Below are positions 34,267-42,595 of a stretch of 64,000 bases of DNA, piece after piece. The notes below the pieces were generated by a model. That model made no database searches. It saw only the letters and a list, made by a program, of their open reading frames with translations, and was not told where the DNA came from. The DNA lies in contig CAMXWF010000009.1 of NCBI GenBank assembly GCA_947252645.1, positions 1 through 64,000 of the forward strand. Direction: 5' to 3'. Each line of letters starts with the position of its first letter. Position 1 is the first letter of the stretch. The stretch comes from an uncultured Bacteroidia bacterium (GTDB lineage Bacteria > Bacteroidota > Bacteroidia > Bacteroidales > CAJPTX01). A program made the translations under genes and the position numbers.

Positions 34267-35931
34267 ATGAGGCGATATCTAGTCTTCTTTGTGTTGCTCA
34301 GCTGGCTTGTTCCCGCTGCCATGGCGCAGCCGAACCTCAAGGATCAGGTGGTCATTATCAAACCGACCTTCCACGCGAGTAGCGTGAAGTTCTTGGAGGA
34401 TTTCAGCAAGTGGCTGCGTAAGGACGGCTATACTGAGGCCGCTGATGTGCTATTGGGCTATTCCCAAGGAGGTTTTGGCACGGGGTTCCTATACAAGGAT
34501 CCCACAACGGGCCGTTTCTTCGTCTTGACCAATCGCCATGTGGTGGCACTGGCCGAGAGTGCCAGCATAGTCTTTGAGCGTCCCGATGGTGAGCAGCGTA
34601 CCTACGAGAAGTGCGAGATTTTGGGCGTTGACCCCAAGCTCGACATCGCCGCCGTGGCCTTGCCGAGCTATTTCTCCAGTGAGAGCTTCTTGACTTTCAG
34701 CGATGCTGCTTCGGCCGATGGGCAGGATGTCTTTGCCGCAGGTTTCCCAGGACTGGGCGATAGGCCTTCTTGGCAGCTGACCAAGGGGATTGTCTCCAAT
34801 GCCAGTGTGCGCGCTGAGGGCTTTATCGACAGTGCCATGCACGTACGCCTCCTCCAGCACACAGCCCCTATCGATCCTGGCAGCTCTGGGAGTCCCCTGT
34901 TGGTCAAGGACCAGGACGGCAACTTCCAGGTGGTGGGCATCAACACCTATAAGGCCCAAGCCCGTGAGAACGCCAACTTCGCCATTCCTGTGCGCTATGT
35001 CGAGGCCTTCATTGCCGAGAGGCTCAACGTGCGCGAGCAGCTGGTGAGCAAGGCGGCCCTCGAACAGCAGGCACTCCTACTGACCAATGTCTCTACAGAC
35101 TATTATCGGGACCTCGTCCCGGCTCTATCCTATGAATGGATTGCTAAGATCACGCCAAGTGATTTCAACGAGTGGTACGACATCTGCCCTAAGCCTGTTT
35201 GTGAGGCCATTGTGGCCCAGTTCGCTGATATGAATCCAGTGGAGGGGGTGCGGATTGCGCTGGCCTACATGATTGCCAAGAGCGCAAGCACAAAGGGCTA
35301 TACGCAGCCGCAAGTAGAGCACTCTGATGGAGCGCATGGACAAGTGTCCTATATGCATGATGAGGCTAAGACTATGAGCGGCTGGGGCGTGGAGCAGGGC
35401 GAGTGGCGCCTGATGGAGCTAGAGGGCTTTAGTGTCAAAAGCTCTGGGCGCACTGGCCTGGCTACCTCTTTCGGCTATCGGCGTTCGCTCTTCGTAGGGT
35501 TCGCCACCCCGTTTGCCCCGGGGCTCTTCGACCTCAGCATCGGCTATGGCAGCACGATCCGCACCTTCGTCACCTACGATGTGGCCCTGCGTTTTGGCCA
35601 AGTACCCCTCAAAGACAATCCTGAGCTGGTGAAGACTAAGTATTTTGGCTTCGACATCTCCCTAGGCGGCCAGCTTCCCCTGCGCCTCGGCCCTATCTAC
35701 CTGATCCCTTACATCAAGCCCTTTGTTGGTATGGCCATCAAGGGGCCAAGCCTCAGCTATGGGGGACGCACAGGTCTTGAACTCGCCTACAAAGTGGGCA
35801 ATAGCAGCTACCTCTTCCTCGGTTTAGGCTATCGGCTGCAATTCTTCAAGGATGTCCTCAAGTTTGAAGATGAGTACGTCTACCCCGATAATCAGCATGC
35901 CTTCGACATGCGTCTCGGCGTCGGTTTCTAG
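34267..35931 (+). CDS. Trypsin-like serine protease fused to a C-terminal outer-membrane beta-barrel
   Basis: This 554-residue protein has signal peptide 1-20. Residues 25-255 form a trypsin-like (HtrA/S1C-type) protease domain with a complete triad: H91 (LTNRHVV), D126 (KLDIAAVALP) and S207 (DPGSSGSPLL). A helical linker (about 255-385) carries no PDZ signature. Residues 400-554 alternate hydrophobic and polar residues and end in F (DMRLGVGF), the usual signature of an outer-membrane beta-barrel. The likely arrangement is a periplasmic protease tethered to its own barrel, unlike soluble DegP or inner-membrane DegS. A catalytically dead paralogue lies 2.1 kb downstream. The substrate is unknown. 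Confidence 0.8.
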   Translation: MRRYLVFFVLLSWLVPAAMAQPNLKDQVVIIKPTFHASSVKFLEDFSKWLRKDGYTEAADVLLGYSQGGFGTGFLYKDPTTGRFFVLTNRHVVALAESASIVFERPDGEQRTYEKCEILGVDPKLDIAAVALPSYFSSESFLTFSDAASADGQDVFAAGFPGLGDRPSWQLTKGIVSNASVRAEGFIDSAMHVRLLQHTAPIDPGSSGSPLLVKDQDGNFQVVGINTYKAQARENANFAIPVRYVEAFIAERLNVREQLVSKAALEQQALLLTNVSTDYYRDLVPALSYEWIAKITPSDFNEWYDICPKPVCEAIVAQFADMNPVEGVRIALAYMIAKSASTKGYTQPQVEHSDGAHGQVSYMHDEAKTMSGWGVEQGEWRLMELEGFSVKSSGRTGLATSFGYRRSLFVGFATPFAPGLFDLSIGYGSTIRTFVTYDVALRFGQVPLKDNPELVKTKYFGFDISLGGQLPLRLGPIYLIPYIKPFVGMAIKGPSLSYGGRTGLELAYKVGNSSYLFLGLGYRLQFFKDVLKFEDEYVYPDNQHAFDMRLGVGF

Positions 35932-36007
35932 CGCGCTGCCACAGACTTGCAAAGCTCGCCACGCTGTTCCTGCCGCGCAGGGATTGCCTAGTCTGGTGGA
36001 AAAATAC

Positions 36008-36015
36008 TACATTTG
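36008..36015 (+). promoter_or_regulatory. -7 box for small DNA-binding protein gene
   Basis: TACATTTG, 30 bp before the ATG at 36045. Confidence 0.5.
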
Positions 36016-36044
36016 GAATAGTAAACCAGAAAACGAGATACGCG

Positions 36045-36299
36045 ATGAGCACGCCCATTACATTCAACGAGCTTCGCAAGCTCAAAGACCAGCTGCCAGA
36101 AGGCACCATGCGTCTGATTGCCGAACGCCTGAATATCGATGTAGAAACAGTACGGAACTATTTTGGCGGCTCAGACTTTGACAAGGGCGAGGCTACGGGC
36201 TTCCACCTCGAACCAGGCCCCGATGGGGGCATTGTGCTGCTGGACGACCCCACCATCTACAACATGGCTAAGACCATCCTCAAGGAGCAACAGGAATAA
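36045..36299 (+). CDS. Small helix-turn-helix protein
   Basis: This 84-residue acidic protein has a helix-turn-helix-like segment near residues 20-41 (GTMRLIAERLNIDVETVRNY), where a short helix, turn and recognition helix can be drawn. A glycine/aspartate turn and a C-terminal helix follow. Small proteins of this kind are common in Bacteroidales as putative DNA-binding regulators. It has its own promoter and lies 89 bp before nadE. Targets are unknown. Confidence 0.7.
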   Translation: MSTPITFNELRKLKDQLPEGTMRLIAERLNIDVETVRNYFGGSDFDKGEATGFHLEPGPDGGIVLLDDPTIYNMAKTILKEQQE

Positions 36300-36388
36300 A
36301 ACATAATGTCCCACGCCTGCCAACGGCTAGCAACCCGCGGCCAATGGTAGGGGAGGGGATGGGCCGGTCGCAAAATAAAGGCTATTGC

Positions 36389-38023
36389 ATGCGCAATGGT
36401 TATCAATCCTGGATCACACGTCCAGGAGATTTCGACTTCAACCTTCAACAATTCTCCAAGCTCATCCCCCACGCACAGAAGGTCAAGCGTGTGGCCGCTG
36501 GCCTCCAAGTCCAGACGGAGGGTGGGCTTCGCTGTTCGGGCACCCTGGCGCTGCCGCCACTCTTCCCCCTCATGGGGCTGGAGTTCGGGCAGTCGGGCAA
36601 TTGGCGTGAGATGCTACAGGAGCAGCATCGCTACCTTGAAATACTCCCCTCGACCCTCCCTCCCGGCTTGGATTGCTTCCTAGCTCTACAGGGCGCACGT
36701 AGCCAGAGCCCAGCCTGGGACGGCACAATAGACCTCGTCTTCATCGACAAAATGGGGCAGCGCGATGGCGTTACACTCAACACCACCACCGATTGTGTCC
36801 TCTTCCATGGCTATGCTATCGCTTCCAGTACCACTTTCCGCGCGTGCCCCGAGAAGCTGATAAGCATCCTGAAGGAAGCCGGACTCCCCGAAGACCACCT
36901 CATCCTACTCGCCTGCGAACCATTCCTCCCATGTCTCGAAGCGCACCGAACAGCTACGCTGCGCGCCTCCGCATTACAGGAGGATAGCAAGCACATAGTG
37001 GTCGCCCCTGTGGGCCTCCTAGGCGACCAGGTGGTGCTAGAAAGTCCTCTCGACCAAGCTCTCCACGGCCTCTCTGGCCACTACGACCTCTGGAATGTGG
37101 AGTCCCAATGCAACTCCTTGTCCGCCGAACGAAAAGAGCTTTACCTCCATGAGGACGCTCTCCAAGCCCTACAGCTGGTTGAGCAGACCGCCTTCCTGCT
37201 GCGCTATTTCTTGGCGGTCAAGGGGGTGGAGGGCGTAGTCATCGGCCTGAGTGGGGGACTCGACTCCGCCATGGCCCTCTACCTCGCTGTGGTGGCCTTG
37301 GGGCCAGAGCACGTCTCCGCGTGCTTCATGCCCACCAAGTTCAATGCGCAGGCATCTCGTGAAGATGCACAGCAGCTGGCCAAGAACCTAGGCGTGGAAT
37401 TACGCATTATCCCCATCGACGATTGGTATCACCAGGGGCTTGGACTGCTCGGCCAAGGCCACCCAGAAGCCCTCAAAGGCATAACCCAAGAAAACATCCA
37501 AGCACGTCTTCGCGGCGTGCTCCTCATGGGCCTTTCCAACCAAACAGGACGCTGGGTTCTCAACACATCCAACCGCAGCGAGCTGGCCATGGGCTACAGC
37601 ACCCTCTATGGCGATGCTGTGGGCTCCCTCAGCGTCTTAGGATCCTTCTACAAAACGGAACTCTACCGCATGGCCAACGCTATCAACAGCGATAGCAAGC
37701 TCAGGGCCCATGGGAAAATAGTCATCCCGCAGCGTATCATTACTAGGCCCCCGAGTGCCGAGTTGCGAGAGGGCCAGAAAGACTCCGATTCCCTGCCCGA
37801 CTACCTAACCCTCGATACCATTCTCAAAGACCTTCTCGACCTAAGCCACACGGTCGATGAAATCTGCCAACGGGGCTACCCCCGCGACCTAGTGAACAGC
37901 GTTGTGACACGCTATCGTAACTCCTCCTATAAACGCCAGCAATTCATGCCCATCCTCAATGTGATGGCTCGCAGCTTCCCCGATGGCCCTGTGGTGCTGC
38001 CCTCGCAATTCTTGCCCCTTTAG
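36389..38023 (+). CDS. nadE: NAD+ synthetase with a degenerate glutaminase-like N-terminal domain
   Basis: This protein of about 544 residues has a clear C-terminal NAD synthase domain with the PP-loop GLSGGLDSAMAL, NQTGRWVLNTSNRSELAMGY and RIITRPPSAELREGQ, which adenylates and amidates nicotinate adenine dinucleotide. The N-terminal half occupies the place of the nitrilase-type glutaminase domain. Its nucleophile-helper position, normally PEL, reads LPPLFPL, the lysine block is not recognisable, and only a C-E (ACEPFLP) remains near the expected cysteine. It may therefore use free ammonia. ATG 36389 is chosen as the best family-like start; an in-frame start at 36344 exists. Confidence 0.85.
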   Translation: MRNGYQSWITRPGDFDFNLQQFSKLIPHAQKVKRVAAGLQVQTEGGLRCSGTLALPPLFPLMGLEFGQSGNWREMLQEQHRYLEILPSTLPPGLDCFLALQGARSQSPAWDGTIDLVFIDKMGQRDGVTLNTTTDCVLFHGYAIASSTTFRACPEKLISILKEAGLPEDHLILLACEPFLPCLEAHRTATLRASALQEDSKHIVVAPVGLLGDQVVLESPLDQALHGLSGHYDLWNVESQCNSLSAERKELYLHEDALQALQLVEQTAFLLRYFLAVKGVEGVVIGLSGGLDSAMALYLAVVALGPEHVSACFMPTKFNAQASREDAQQLAKNLGVELRIIPIDDWYHQGLGLLGQGHPEALKGITQENIQARLRGVLLMGLSNQTGRWVLNTSNRSELAMGYSTLYGDAVGSLSVLGSFYKTELYRMANAINSDSKLRAHGKIVIPQRIITRPPSAELREGQKDSDSLPDYLTLDTILKDLLDLSHTVDEICQRGYPRDLVNSVVTRYRNSSYKRQQFMPILNVMARSFPDGPVVLPSQFLPL

Positions 38024-38047
38024 TCCAATCATTCTGCCCGTCTACAA

Positions 38048-39895
38048 ATGAACAGCCGCCAACATCGTCTCCCACAGGGAATCCTGACACTCTGGGCAAT
38101 AGTCCTCCTTAGCCTTTTGGTAGTGTTCCAAGTCGAGCCAGCAAGGGCCATGGGCGCAGATAGTCTTGACCTGGCCAAGGCAACGGTGGTCGTGCAGCCC
38201 AATTACAGCGAGCAAACTTTCAACTTCCTGGTCAAGCTGCGCAAGCAACTACTGCGCTGGAGCTACGACGAGAGCGCCGACATGCTCTCCCATTTTGAGC
38301 GCGGTGGTGCCGCCAGCGGTACTATCGTCCGCTACCAGCAATCCTACTATGTCCTCACCACTTGCCAAGCTGTCAACCTCACCACCAATGTGGACATAGC
38401 CCTACCTGGCGGCGCCGGGGGCTTGCTCAAGCATTGTCGCATCCTCTATAGCGATGAAAGCCTCGGGCTCGCGCTGGTGGCCTTGCCAGAGTTCTACCAG
38501 CCTGAGGCCTTTTTCCTACTCGACAGCGGCGCTACGCCACCTCAAGCCTCCGAGCTACTGCTACTCGGTTATCTTTCCGATGCTGAGCAAGTGATACCAC
38601 AACGCATTCAGGCAAACCTCCTTGATGGTCCGTCTATCCCAGATCGAATTCAGCCCCTGCCACCCCAAGCGTTGGCCTTCTCCCAGCACATCAATTACGA
38701 TGTCGCCGGGGGCCCTTTGCTAATGCCCCAAGCGGGCCAGGCCAGCGGCTATGACCTCTTGGGCGTGACCATTTGGCGCGCAGCCCTGGGGGATAAGCTC
38801 GGTTTGGCCATCCCAAAAACCACCCTTGTCCAGTTCATCGAGCAGGGGTTGCGCCTCTCGGCTACCGAAAATCTGCCAGCTCTAGAGCAAGCGGCAAAGC
38901 AGCTGGTTCTCGCCCTGCGCGACACCACGGCCACTACCCCAGTGCCCCTCTCCGATGCTTACATCGCACACCAACCCATGGCCCAGACCGTCGCCCTCCT
39001 CGACATGCTCTCCGACTCCATGCAGCAGGCAGTGGCTGATCGCTTTGACTGCGGCCTGCCCCTCGCCGGTGTACGCCAGGTACTGCAGACTGCCTTCGCC
39101 CAGGCCTATAGCCACCCTAGCACTACACTCAAAGCGTGTAACCTCAGCACCTACAGCGAAGGTATCGCAGAAGTCAAGCTCGTGCAGAACGATACCATCC
39201 TGCCCCTCGTCATGGAGTTCACCCCCCGTGGCTGGCTGCTCCAGCGAATAGAGCATGAGCAGGGAAATGAGCTGCTTCTCCGGCTACAGCAAAAAGCAAA
39301 ACAGGCACCTTTGGCCTCCCAGTGGCGCCCAATGCCCCAACAAACCCCCACGGGCAGGCTCCTCGCCCATTTGCCCTACAGGGTCCAGCTTTGGGCTGGC
39401 CTAGTCGTCCCGTTTGCGAGTAAGGAACACATGCAGTATGAACTCGGCATCGGCTACATGCTGCTCAACTATATGTCGGTCAACCTCCAGCTCTACTACG
39501 GATCTTGTGACATCGTCTACATCAACCAAGAGCCTCTGGTCACCAGCATGCGCGACACCATTACCAATTGTCACTACCTCGGCTTCACCCCGTCCCTCGG
39601 TGCCCAGCTACCCTTGCATCTCAATCGCTCCTTCTTCATCCCATACATACGCATCGGTTTGGGTACCCATTTTCCCGTCTCGAAGCATGAGGCCTTCAAG
39701 GGTAAAACTGTCCGACGTACCTACTATGGCCTCGCCGCAGGGCTTAACTACTCCTACCAGCTCTCCCCCAAGCTCCACCTCCTCCTGGGGGCCGAATGGA
39801 AGCTCAGCTACGGCAAGTCTACTTTGGAGGACAATGACCTTATTCACCCCAACCTCTTCTCCTCCGTGGCACTGCGTGCTGGGGTGGGGTTTTAG
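38048..39895 (+). CDS. Catalytically dead paralogue of the protease-barrel protein
   Basis: This 615-residue paralogue of the gene at 34267 has a signal/anchor (about 12-34), a trypsin-like domain (about 45-265), a linker and a C-terminal barrel (about 455-615) ending RAGVGF. Aligned by eye, all three catalytic positions are replaced: H to Q107 (LTTCQAV), D to G140 (ESLGLALVALP) and S to A220 (YDVAGGPLL). The surrounding fold residues (YVLTT, ALPEFY, GGPLLM) are kept, so it is a pseudoprotease rather than a decaying gene. It starts 24 bp after nadE, probably in the same transcript. Possible roles: binding partner, regulator or decoy for the active paralogue. Confidence 0.8.
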   Translation: MNSRQHRLPQGILTLWAIVLLSLLVVFQVEPARAMGADSLDLAKATVVVQPNYSEQTFNFLVKLRKQLLRWSYDESADMLSHFERGGAASGTIVRYQQSYYVLTTCQAVNLTTNVDIALPGGAGGLLKHCRILYSDESLGLALVALPEFYQPEAFFLLDSGATPPQASELLLLGYLSDAEQVIPQRIQANLLDGPSIPDRIQPLPPQALAFSQHINYDVAGGPLLMPQAGQASGYDLLGVTIWRAALGDKLGLAIPKTTLVQFIEQGLRLSATENLPALEQAAKQLVLALRDTTATTPVPLSDAYIAHQPMAQTVALLDMLSDSMQQAVADRFDCGLPLAGVRQVLQTAFAQAYSHPSTTLKACNLSTYSEGIAEVKLVQNDTILPLVMEFTPRGWLLQRIEHEQGNELLLRLQQKAKQAPLASQWRPMPQQTPTGRLLAHLPYRVQLWAGLVVPFASKEHMQYELGIGYMLLNYMSVNLQLYYGSCDIVYINQEPLVTSMRDTITNCHYLGFTPSLGAQLPLHLNRSFFIPYIRIGLGTHFPVSKHEAFKGKTVRRTYYGLAAGLNYSYQLSPKLHLLLGAEWKLSYGKSTLEDNDLIHPNLFSSVALRAGVGF

Positions 39896-39987
39896 GGAGG
39901 GGGGAATGGATGGATAGGAACAAATAACTGTAGATTATGTACTCGTGGAACCTTTGACCATTAACCTTCTATGTAGGAACTCATAGC

Positions 39988-41052
39988 GTGGATAAGGACT
40001 TGATCGACTCGGACGTACGTGAACAGAGTGAGGTGGGTGGCCTTTTAGAGGTTGGATTCCCTTTCCCGCCCCCTGAGGATGCGTTTTTTACGTTCGTGGA
40101 TTTGTTTGCTGGGATAGGAGGCTTTAGATTGGCTATGCAGTCTCGGGGTGGCCGATGCGTTTTTTCTAGTGAGATTGATCGTTATGCCTGTCGGACGTAT
40201 GCGGCTAACTACGGAGTGCTTCCTGATGGTGATATTAAACGAGATGACGTAAAGGCCCGTATCCCAGGTCAGTTCGATATCTTGTGCGCAGGGTTTCCTT
40301 GCCAACCTTTTTCTATTGCTGGAGTGTCCAAAAAACGCAGTTTGGGACGTGCTGATGGTTTTCGAGATAAAACCCAGGGTACTCTTTTTTTTGAGGTAGC
40401 GGATATTCTAAGCCGTCATAGGCCAAAAGCTTTTATACTGGAGAACGTCAAGAATTTGGTTAGTCACGATAAGGGACGTACATTCAGGGTGATACTTGAG
40501 GCCTTGTCAGAGCTGCGCTATTTCATTCATTACCAAGTGCTTGATGCGTCAGGCTATGTTCCACAACATCGTGAGAGAATCTTTATCGTCGGCTTTAGTA
40601 TGGATTTCTTCCCTCAGGATTTGCCGTTCGTTTTCCCTTCTTCCCCAGTTGCGAGATGTCAGCTCAGCTCCATACTACAAGACAATGTAGAAAGAAAGTA
40701 TACCCTATCAGAACGTTTATGGGGATATCTGCAGGACTATGCCCAAAAACACAATGCGAAAGGCAATGGTTTCGGATATGGTTTGGCATCACCTGATGGC
40801 ATTGCGAGAACGCTTAGTGCGCGCTATTATAAAGATGGCTCGGAAATACTTATACCTCAGCATGAGTTGCATCGCCCACCGCGTCGTCTGACCCCTCGTG
40901 AGTGTGCCCGCTTGATGGGGTATCCAGAGAGGTTCGTCCTGAATGCTGTTTCTGAGACCCAAATGTATAGGCAGTTGGGTAATTCGGTGGTCGTACCTTT
41001 AGTCACTGCCATTGTGGACAATTTGGTGTCAGTAATTTATCCTGCTAACTAA
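39988..41052 (+). CDS. DNA (cytosine-5) methyltransferase, Dcm/M.EcoRII type
   Basis: The intact 354-residue methyltransferase contains motif I (FVDLFAGIGGFRLAM), catalytic motif IV (CAGFPCQPFSIAG), motif VI (FILENVKNL), motif VIII (QHRERIFIVGF) and motifs IX-X (RRLTPRECARLMGYPERF, YRQLGNSVVVPL). The target-recognition region (YTLSERLWGYL, KGNGFGYGL, ARTLSARYYKDGSEIL) closely resembles Dcm and M.EcoRII as known from E. coli, so recognition of CCWGG is likely but inferred. It is followed 13 bp later by an EcoRII-type endonuclease. Codons are visibly more A/T-ending than in the neighbours, suggesting horizontal gain. Confidence 0.93.
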   Translation: MDKDLIDSDVREQSEVGGLLEVGFPFPPPEDAFFTFVDLFAGIGGFRLAMQSRGGRCVFSSEIDRYACRTYAANYGVLPDGDIKRDDVKARIPGQFDILCAGFPCQPFSIAGVSKKRSLGRADGFRDKTQGTLFFEVADILSRHRPKAFILENVKNLVSHDKGRTFRVILEALSELRYFIHYQVLDASGYVPQHRERIFIVGFSMDFFPQDLPFVFPSSPVARCQLSSILQDNVERKYTLSERLWGYLQDYAQKHNAKGNGFGYGLASPDGIARTLSARYYKDGSEILIPQHELHRPPRRLTPRECARLMGYPERFVLNAVSETQMYRQLGNSVVVPLVTAIVDNLVSVIYPAN

Positions 41053-41065
41053 CCTTCTGTGTTGT

Positions 41066-41380
41066 GTGTCTGAGACACTGAGTGCAGCTGTTGCGGCCGT
41101 AAAGGAGGGTTTAGGGGCTTTCTGCCGCTTTATCACTGCCAACGATGTGGGTACTACAGGAGGACATCAGGCAGGGTTCTATATCCCCAAGAATGTGGCT
41201 TCTTTGTTCTTTGACCTGTTGGCGTGCCGAGGTAGAAATATGGAACGCAACATAGTGGTCTGCTGGCAAGGAGATTTTGTACCTCTAGCCGCTGTGTTTA
41301 CTATGGTGCAAAGACTAGGAATGAATATAGGCTTACGAGGTTTGGACGAGGGTTTCCGTTCCTCCAAAGTGAGTATGTAG
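41066..41380 (+). pseudogene. EcoRII-type restriction endonuclease, N-terminal fragment (frameshifted)
   Basis: From GTG 41066 the frame encodes 104 residues matching the N-terminal effector DNA-binding domain of EcoRII-like enzymes (CRFITANDVGTTGGHQAGFY, IPKNVASLFFD). At about 41350, in GAGGGTTTCC, the family sequence continues in the other frame (FPFLQSEYVGSLLVLVRSS), which joins directly to the next open frame. Loss of one base in this G/T run explains the split. It could be a genuine inactivating mutation, a sequencing error or, less likely, programmed frameshifting. Confidence 0.75.
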
Positions 41381-41388
41381 GAAGCTTA

Positions 41389-42246
41389 TTGGTTCTTGTC
41401 AGGTCCTCTGTGGATCATTACGCTGCGTTTGTTCTGACTCATGACGAGGATATAGAGGCCTTCTTTGATACCTTCTCCCTTTCGTTTGGTGAGACAAGTC
41501 GCTTGATCGATTCTAATCAGAACCAGCATGGTATATGTGGAGAAGAGGCCTTGGCAGATTGTTTAGCGCAGGTGGGGATTGCTTTTGATGTCATGCCCAA
41601 AACTGGTCCTATGGCAGCTGCTGCCGAGTGTTGGTTCAATACAATCCATGGTCTCTCGCCTGAACTTATCTCAAGAAATTCTGATGGTGTCCTTTTGGGG
41701 TGGGTGCAGGCTGAGTACGACATCTTTCGTCGTATTGAGGAAAATGTCTACCAACCTATCTACACGAAGCCTTTCTCTAGTTGTCAGGAACTCATAGAAT
41801 TCGCAAACACTATACTTAACCGACGCAAGAGTAGGGAGGGACTTTCACTTGAGCTACACCTTAGGAGCATCTTTGATTACTCTGAGATCACATATGAGGC
41901 GCAGGCTATAACCGAGGCGCATAAGCGCCCAGACTTCATATTCCCTAGCGAGGCTGCTTATCATGATGCCAAGTTTCCCCTGAGCAAGTTGTTTTCCCTT
42001 GCAGTCAAACGTACTTGCAAAGATCGGTGGCGGCAAGTCATAAACGAAGCTGATAGGCTAAAGGTGAAGTATTTGTTCACTTTACAGGAAGGCGTGTCCC
42101 AGAATCAGCTTAGAGAGATGGAGCTAGAGGGTGTGCGACTGGTTGTCCCTGCTCCCAATTTATCGGCATTTCCGTCTGGGAATCTCGGCAACCTGATCAC
42201 ATTAGGGCAATTCTTGCAACTATTACGCTGTGCTCAGGCTAAGTAG
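41389..42246 (+). CDS. EcoRII-type restriction endonuclease, C-terminal catalytic part
   Basis: This 285-residue open frame starts at TTG 41389. It holds the end of the effector domain (VRSSVDHYAAFVLTHDEDI) and the complete EcoRII C-terminal PD-(D/E)XK nuclease domain: EGLSLELHLRSIFD, then RPDFIFPSEAAYHD and LAVKRTCKDRWRQVINEADR, which supply the catalytic Asp and Lys residues of that family. Family sequence extends upstream in the same frame to about 41353. The C-terminal domain of EcoRII is known to cut DNA on its own, so this product might remain active. An active nuclease would need the intact methyltransferase next door for protection. Confidence 0.75.
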   Translation: MVLVRSSVDHYAAFVLTHDEDIEAFFDTFSLSFGETSRLIDSNQNQHGICGEEALADCLAQVGIAFDVMPKTGPMAAAAECWFNTIHGLSPELISRNSDGVLLGWVQAEYDIFRRIEENVYQPIYTKPFSSCQELIEFANTILNRRKSREGLSLELHLRSIFDYSEITYEAQAITEAHKRPDFIFPSEAAYHDAKFPLSKLFSLAVKRTCKDRWRQVINEADRLKVKYLFTLQEGVSQNQLREMELEGVRLVVPAPNLSAFPSGNLGNLITLGQFLQLLRCAQAK

Positions 42247-42595
42247 GTAGTTGAGCTTCTTGGCCTCGCTTCGATTGATTGAGTCCTCCCTCTCCCCCTA
42301 GCTCACCGCACATTTCTCCAACCCTTTTCTCGAACGAGCCTTTGTCCCCTACCAGGGGCAGCAGATCCACATGCCTAGCCGCTTTGTCCCAGACTTGGCC
42401 TTTATCCAGTACCACCGGGAGCATATCTTTCAGGTCTGAGGTAGTAACCTAGTGGCAGGGAACAAGTTCTAGCGGCACAACCCCACAGCCGCATTCTCGT
42501 TGGTGCCCCCTATAGTACCCCCTCTGGTGGCCGATGGTACATGGAGGCCTCTCCATAGCCTCAGACAGCTTCCCCTTCTCGTACTTGCTCCCACC
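42247..42595. other. Non-coding interval after the restriction-modification genes
   Basis: This is about 350 bp. A minus-strand stretch (DKGQVWDKAARHVDLLPLV) and a plus-strand stretch (MPSRFVPDLAFIQYHREH) look weakly protein-like, but neither is recognised nor has a start signal. No flanking repeats marking the R-M block are seen. Confidence 0.25.
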
